From assembly GCF_003363155.1 (NCBI RefSeq), contig NZ_QRBE01000010.1, positions 140,141 through 204,140 of the forward strand: 64,000 bases of DNA. Direction: 5' to 3'. Under the pieces are notes generated by a model that was given only the letters and a program-made list of their open reading frames with translations, searched no databases and had not been told where the DNA came from. This document shows, one piece after another, positions 61,599 to 64,000 of the stretch (within the stretch, counting starts at the first letter, position 1; each line of letters starts with the position of its first letter). The position numbers were made by a program, and so were the translations under genes. Source of the DNA: Dyella monticola. Lineage in GTDB: Bacteria > Pseudomonadota > Gammaproteobacteria > Xanthomonadales > Rhodanobacteraceae.

Positions 61599-63302
61599 TC
61601 AGAACGACACCTGCACCGACGCTTTCACCAATGCCTCTGACGTCGGCAACCAGGCTGGCGCGATCAACGGCCAGCCCAGCGATACATCCCATTGAATGTG
61701 TGACGTGACTGCGCCTTGCGTACCCACGAATACACCGCTGACGACATGTCCGCGCGGGTATGCAAAATCCGGCCCCCACACCCTGCCGTAATCCCAACCG
61801 GTGTAGAGCGAAACACCGCTGCGCGAGAGCGGCAGCGTGAGCTGGTTGCGAGAGTAATAACCGTCTTCGGCGGAAAGCACGTCATCGCCTTCGAAGCCGC
61901 GCACGGTGAACGGGCCGCCGATGCCGATATAGTCCTCGGCATATAAGCGGTCCGGCGAATACTGCCAATGCAGCGCACTGCTCAACGAGAGCGTCTGCGT
62001 ACCCCAATGAAGCGGCCATTGCAGCGCCACATCCGAAAGCATCAGCTGATAATCGAAGCGTGGAATCTGCGCGTTCGGCGTGGAAGGGTCCCATTGCCCG
62101 TTGAACCACGGCACACCGTGCTGATAGGTAATGCTTGCATCCAACTGCGCCGCGCCCATGTATTGCCGCTGGGCAATACCTAAGCTGACACTGCGCGTGT
62201 GCCGATGTTGAATGGCGATAGCCGTGCCATCGATATAGTTGTCCGCTTCCCGCCCATCGATGCTGGCTTGAACCGTCGTGCGCCCGTTTTTGGTCCGGTG
62301 CACCACGCGACTGACACGGATACCGAAAGTCTGCGCGGTGCCGCTGCTACGAAACGTCTGCGTGCCGCCTAGCAACTGCTGAAAGAAACCGTAGCTGCTG
62401 GCATACGCATCCACATTCCACCATCCCCACGGAATGCGCTCATCCAGCGACCAGTTGCGCGAGCCGACCTCGTCATTGCTCAAGGGCAAGCTGTGACTGA
62501 CGCTCAACGTCAGCGCATCGTTCATGCGCAAGGGTTGATCGATCGCAAGACTGATACTTCCTTGATCGCGGCCGGTGCTCTTGAAGCCTTCATTATTGGC
62601 ACCGACGGTGACGCGCCACGGTTTCGTGCGCGCTGCCGTCAATACCACCACCGAGGTTCCCGGCTGATCGCCCGGCTCGATGTTCATGTGCACATCCTGC
62701 GAGGCAATCTGCTTGATCTGCTCCAGGCCCTGTTCCAGCGCGCGCAGATTCAGCACATCGCCCGGGCGCAATGGAAAAGCGCTGCGCCAATCGAGCGGGG
62801 CCGAATCGGGAGCGAGTTTGAAACCTTGCAAAATACCCGGTATGACCACCAGCTTTAACGTGCCCGAAGAAAGATTCTGCTGCGGCAGTTTCACTTCGGT
62901 GGTGATGTAGCCCTCGGCAAGGATGCGATCGGAAACGCGCGCCACGATCTGGCGCAGGCCCTGCTCGCCCACGCAGCGGCCGGCATAGCGATTCAAATAC
63001 CGTTGCGCAAAGTGGAACGATGCGACGTGCGGCCCTTCCAGCACCAATTTCTGCACTACGAAGCACGGTTTTTCCGATGGCAGCGTGCTGACGCGCCACG
63101 ACGTGACGGAAGGCTGCAACGACCCCGCGCTGACGCGCGGCGCCTGTTGCTGCTTCTGAAGATCCTGCGCCTGCTGCGAGAGTGGATTGACTTGGAGAGG
63201 TGCCGTTTGTGCCCAAACGGGTGTCGTGGTCAGCAGCACCATCCGCAACGCGTGCTGCGCCCGATTACTGCGATTACGTCCGTGCAAGAAAACACCCTCC
63301 AT
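61599..63302 (-). CDS. CdiB/FhaC-like TpsB outer-membrane transporter
   Basis: 567 residues from ATG 63302 (AGG with GTG two codons earlier as alternative). POTRA-2-type region SWRVSTLPSEKPCFVVQKLV, then LRQIVARVSDRILAEGYITT; ShlB-type barrel with VRGFEGDDVLSAEDGYYSRN (the conserved VRGF motif of the L6 loop), YTGWDYGRVWG and the C-terminal VKASVQVSF ending in the aromatic residue needed for BAM. It exports the large exoprotein encoded 84 bp downstream. A signal-peptide-like region at the start is interrupted by charged residues (HGRNRSNRAQHALRMVLLTT), so the start is less certain. It is in the cdiB-cdiA order of E. coli-type loci. Confidence 0.93.
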   Translation of the reverse strand: MEGVFLHGRNRSNRAQHALRMVLLTTTPVWAQTAPLQVNPLSQQAQDLQKQQQAPRVSAGSLQPSVTSWRVSTLPSEKPCFVVQKLVLEGPHVASFHFAQRYLNRYAGRCVGEQGLRQIVARVSDRILAEGYITTEVKLPQQNLSSGTLKLVVIPGILQGFKLAPDSAPLDWRSAFPLRPGDVLNLRALEQGLEQIKQIASQDVHMNIEPGDQPGTSVVVLTAARTKPWRVTVGANNEGFKSTGRDQGSISLAIDQPLRMNDALTLSVSHSLPLSNDEVGSRNWSLDERIPWGWWNVDAYASSYGFFQQLLGGTQTFRSSGTAQTFGIRVSRVVHRTKNGRTTVQASIDGREADNYIDGTAIAIQHRHTRSVSLGIAQRQYMGAAQLDASITYQHGVPWFNGQWDPSTPNAQIPRFDYQLMLSDVALQWPLHWGTQTLSLSSALHWQYSPDRLYAEDYIGIGGPFTVRGFEGDDVLSAEDGYYSRNQLTLPLSRSGVSLYTGWDYGRVWGPDFAYPRGHVVSGVFVGTQGAVTSHIQWDVSLGWPLIAPAWLPTSEALVKASVQVSF

Positions 63303-63423
63303 GCGCACCTGCCACCGATGAAAGTCGTCAGATCACGACCACACACCGAGTCGGCGTTCAAGCCGAGACCCTGTAATGACACCGGCTCACCCCCTGTAGG
63401 TGTTCCAGCCACCCGGCTAAGGT

Positions 63424-63464
63424 ATCGGGTAAGGCCCGATTCTGTCCACCTTAGATCGGTCTAA
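63424..63464. promoter_or_regulatory. Palindromes upstream of the TpsB gene
   Basis: ATCGGG/CCCGAT (63424-63440) and TTAGA-TCGG-TCTAA (63451-63464) are two perfect dyads about 122-162 bp upstream of the CdiB-like start. They could be operators of the cdiBA operon or stems in its leader. The surrounding 63303-63549 region holds no gene; a TTGCAG on the minus strand at ~63496 might be a -35. Confidence 0.35.
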
Positions 63465-63549
63465 TTACCGTTTAAGACGTAAAAGAACTGCAATAAAACC
63501 GCCCCGTGCAACGAACGCAGGTGGAACCGACAAAGCATCCCCTGCCTGC

Positions 63550-63588
63550 TTGACATGCAAGTAAATACTTGCCTATTATTTAGGCAAG
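63550..63588 (+). promoter_or_regulatory. ArsR gene promoter overlapped by two operator palindromes
   Basis: TTGACA (63550-63555) and TATTAT (63574-63579) with 18-bp spacing form a near-consensus sigma-70 promoter. Two overlapping dyads cover it: CAAGTA-AA-TACTTG (63558-63571) in the spacer, and CTTGCCTA-TTATT-TAGGCAAG (63568-63588) over the -10. ArsR/SmtB-type repressors bind imperfect 12-2-12-type dyads, so autorepression is likely. Confidence 0.8.
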
Positions 63589-63609
63589 CACATACCTGCA
63601 TGTTATTCC

Positions 63610-63906
63610 ATGGCAAAAATTCCAGACGCAGACCTACTCTTCAAGGCGCTTGCCGACCCCAGCCGGCGGAAGCTGCTTGATGTGTTGCACGCACACGACG
63701 GCCAAACCTTGAATGAGTTGTGCGAACACCTGGACATGACCCGCCAGGCCGTAACGCAACACATCGACCTGCTGGAAGCGGCGAATCTGGTGGCCACGGT
63801 TCGGCAAGGTCGCGAAAAACTGCACTTCCTCAATCCGGTACCACTGCAGCAAATCTATGAGCGGTGGATTGCGAAGTTCGAGAAACCGCGCCTGAAGGCG
63901 CTCTAG
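63610..63906 (+). CDS. ArsR-family transcriptional regulator
   Basis: 98 residues, winged-helix protein with LLFKALADPSRRKLLDVLHA (first helix, typical of ArsR) and recognition helix DMTRQAVTQHIDLLEAANLV, then wing REKLHFLNP. Metal-sensing cysteine motif ELCVC is absent (there is one Cys, in ELCEHLDM), so it resembles the metal-independent subgroup often paired with SRPBCC/AHSA1 genes, whose members have the same 'IYERWIAKFEKPR' end. No such partner is seen here; an insertion sequence begins right after the stop, so the operon may be interrupted. Confidence 0.88.
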   Translation: MAKIPDADLLFKALADPSRRKLLDVLHAHDGQTLNELCEHLDMTRQAVTQHIDLLEAANLVATVRQGREKLHFLNPVPLQQIYERWIAKFEKPRLKAL

Positions 63907-64000
63907 AGCTGGCCCCGGAAAACTGAACAGCCCGATAGGTGGATTTCCTGCTCAATGAGGCGATGATAATCGCCGTAGAAGGAGCAGATCGATGGCAAGA
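63907..64000 (+). mobile_element. Probable left end of an insertion sequence (IS3-family-like), truncated by window edge
   Basis: Directly after the ArsR stop, TGGCCCCGGAAAACTGAACAG begins (63911-63931), which resembles the CCGGAAAA(C/T)TGAACAG terminal inverted repeats of IS3-type elements. About 60 bp later a GGAGCAGATCG RBS precedes ATGGCAAGA at 63992. The right end and transposase lie outside, so identity is tentative. Confidence 0.45.
63992..64000 (+). CDS. Start of an ORF (MAR...), possible transposase orfA
   Basis: Three codons with an excellent RBS (GGAG, 8 bases). Only the first residues are in the window. The call as a transposase rests on the adjacent IS-like terminus. Confidence 0.35.

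Overview
The window is about 64 kb of GC-rich chromosomal DNA from a gammaproteobacterium. I infer the order Xanthomonadales, probably a Dyella/Rhodanobacter/Luteibacter-like member. The basis is gene content: a COG4255 protein next to recJ, the adjacent polyamine genes aguA and aguB, paired small cytochromes c, a Xanthomonas-type H-NS and an ESPR-type trimeric autotransporter. This is an inference from families; no rRNA or marker phylogeny is available here.

Layout. (1) 1-14.4 kb, minus strand: a type VI secretion (T6SS) cluster. A sigma-54 activator (13.4-14.4 kb) and a small unknown ORF lie upstream of an operon with a near-consensus sigma-54 promoter. The operon reads tssB-tssC (fused into one ORF), hcp, tssE, tssF, tssG, vgrG, DUF2169/pentapeptide protein, pentapeptide protein, DUF3540 protein (cut by the window edge). 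tssA, tssH/clpV and tssJKLM are not in the window. (2) 14.6-16 kb: three small genes (SPOR-like membrane protein, DUF6150 protein, unknown proline-rich protein) that may be T6SS accessories. (3) 16-33 kb: core genes recJ, COG4255, an ABC-F ATPase, aguA-aguB, a TraB-family protein, two cytochromes c, nfuA, phhB, a CPBP-like membrane protein, rluC and rne. A 205-nt segment at 20.6 kb can fold as plus-strand RNA into a 50-bp near-perfect stem. (4) 33-45 kb: a GacA/UvrY-like regulator, tRNA-Leu(UAA), a disordered protein with NLS-like basic clusters, an oxidoreductase, two H-NS-type proteins flanking a degenerate MASE1 sensor, a periplasmic binding protein, and a cobalamin riboswitch controlling metE. 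(5) 45-63.3 kb, minus strand: surface adhesins. These are a YadA-type trimeric autotransporter and a two-partner secretion locus (CdiB-like transporter, 3847-residue CdiA-like exoprotein with exact 232-residue repeats, and a tiny overlapping membrane protein that is a candidate immunity protein). (6) 63.5-64 kb: an ArsR-type regulator with operator palindromes over its own promoter, then the probable left end of an insertion sequence.

How it works together. Much of the window serves envelope and contact-dependent functions: T6SS sheath, tube and spike, contact-dependent inhibition-like exoprotein, and trimeric adhesin. Candidate regulators lie close by (sigma-54 activator, GacA-like response regulator, H-NS proteins). 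The observations I consider most unusual are the natural TssB-TssC sheath fusion with a long coiled-coil linker, the long hairpin element at 20.6 kb, and the low-GC C-terminal module plus overlapping small membrane protein of the CdiA-like locus.
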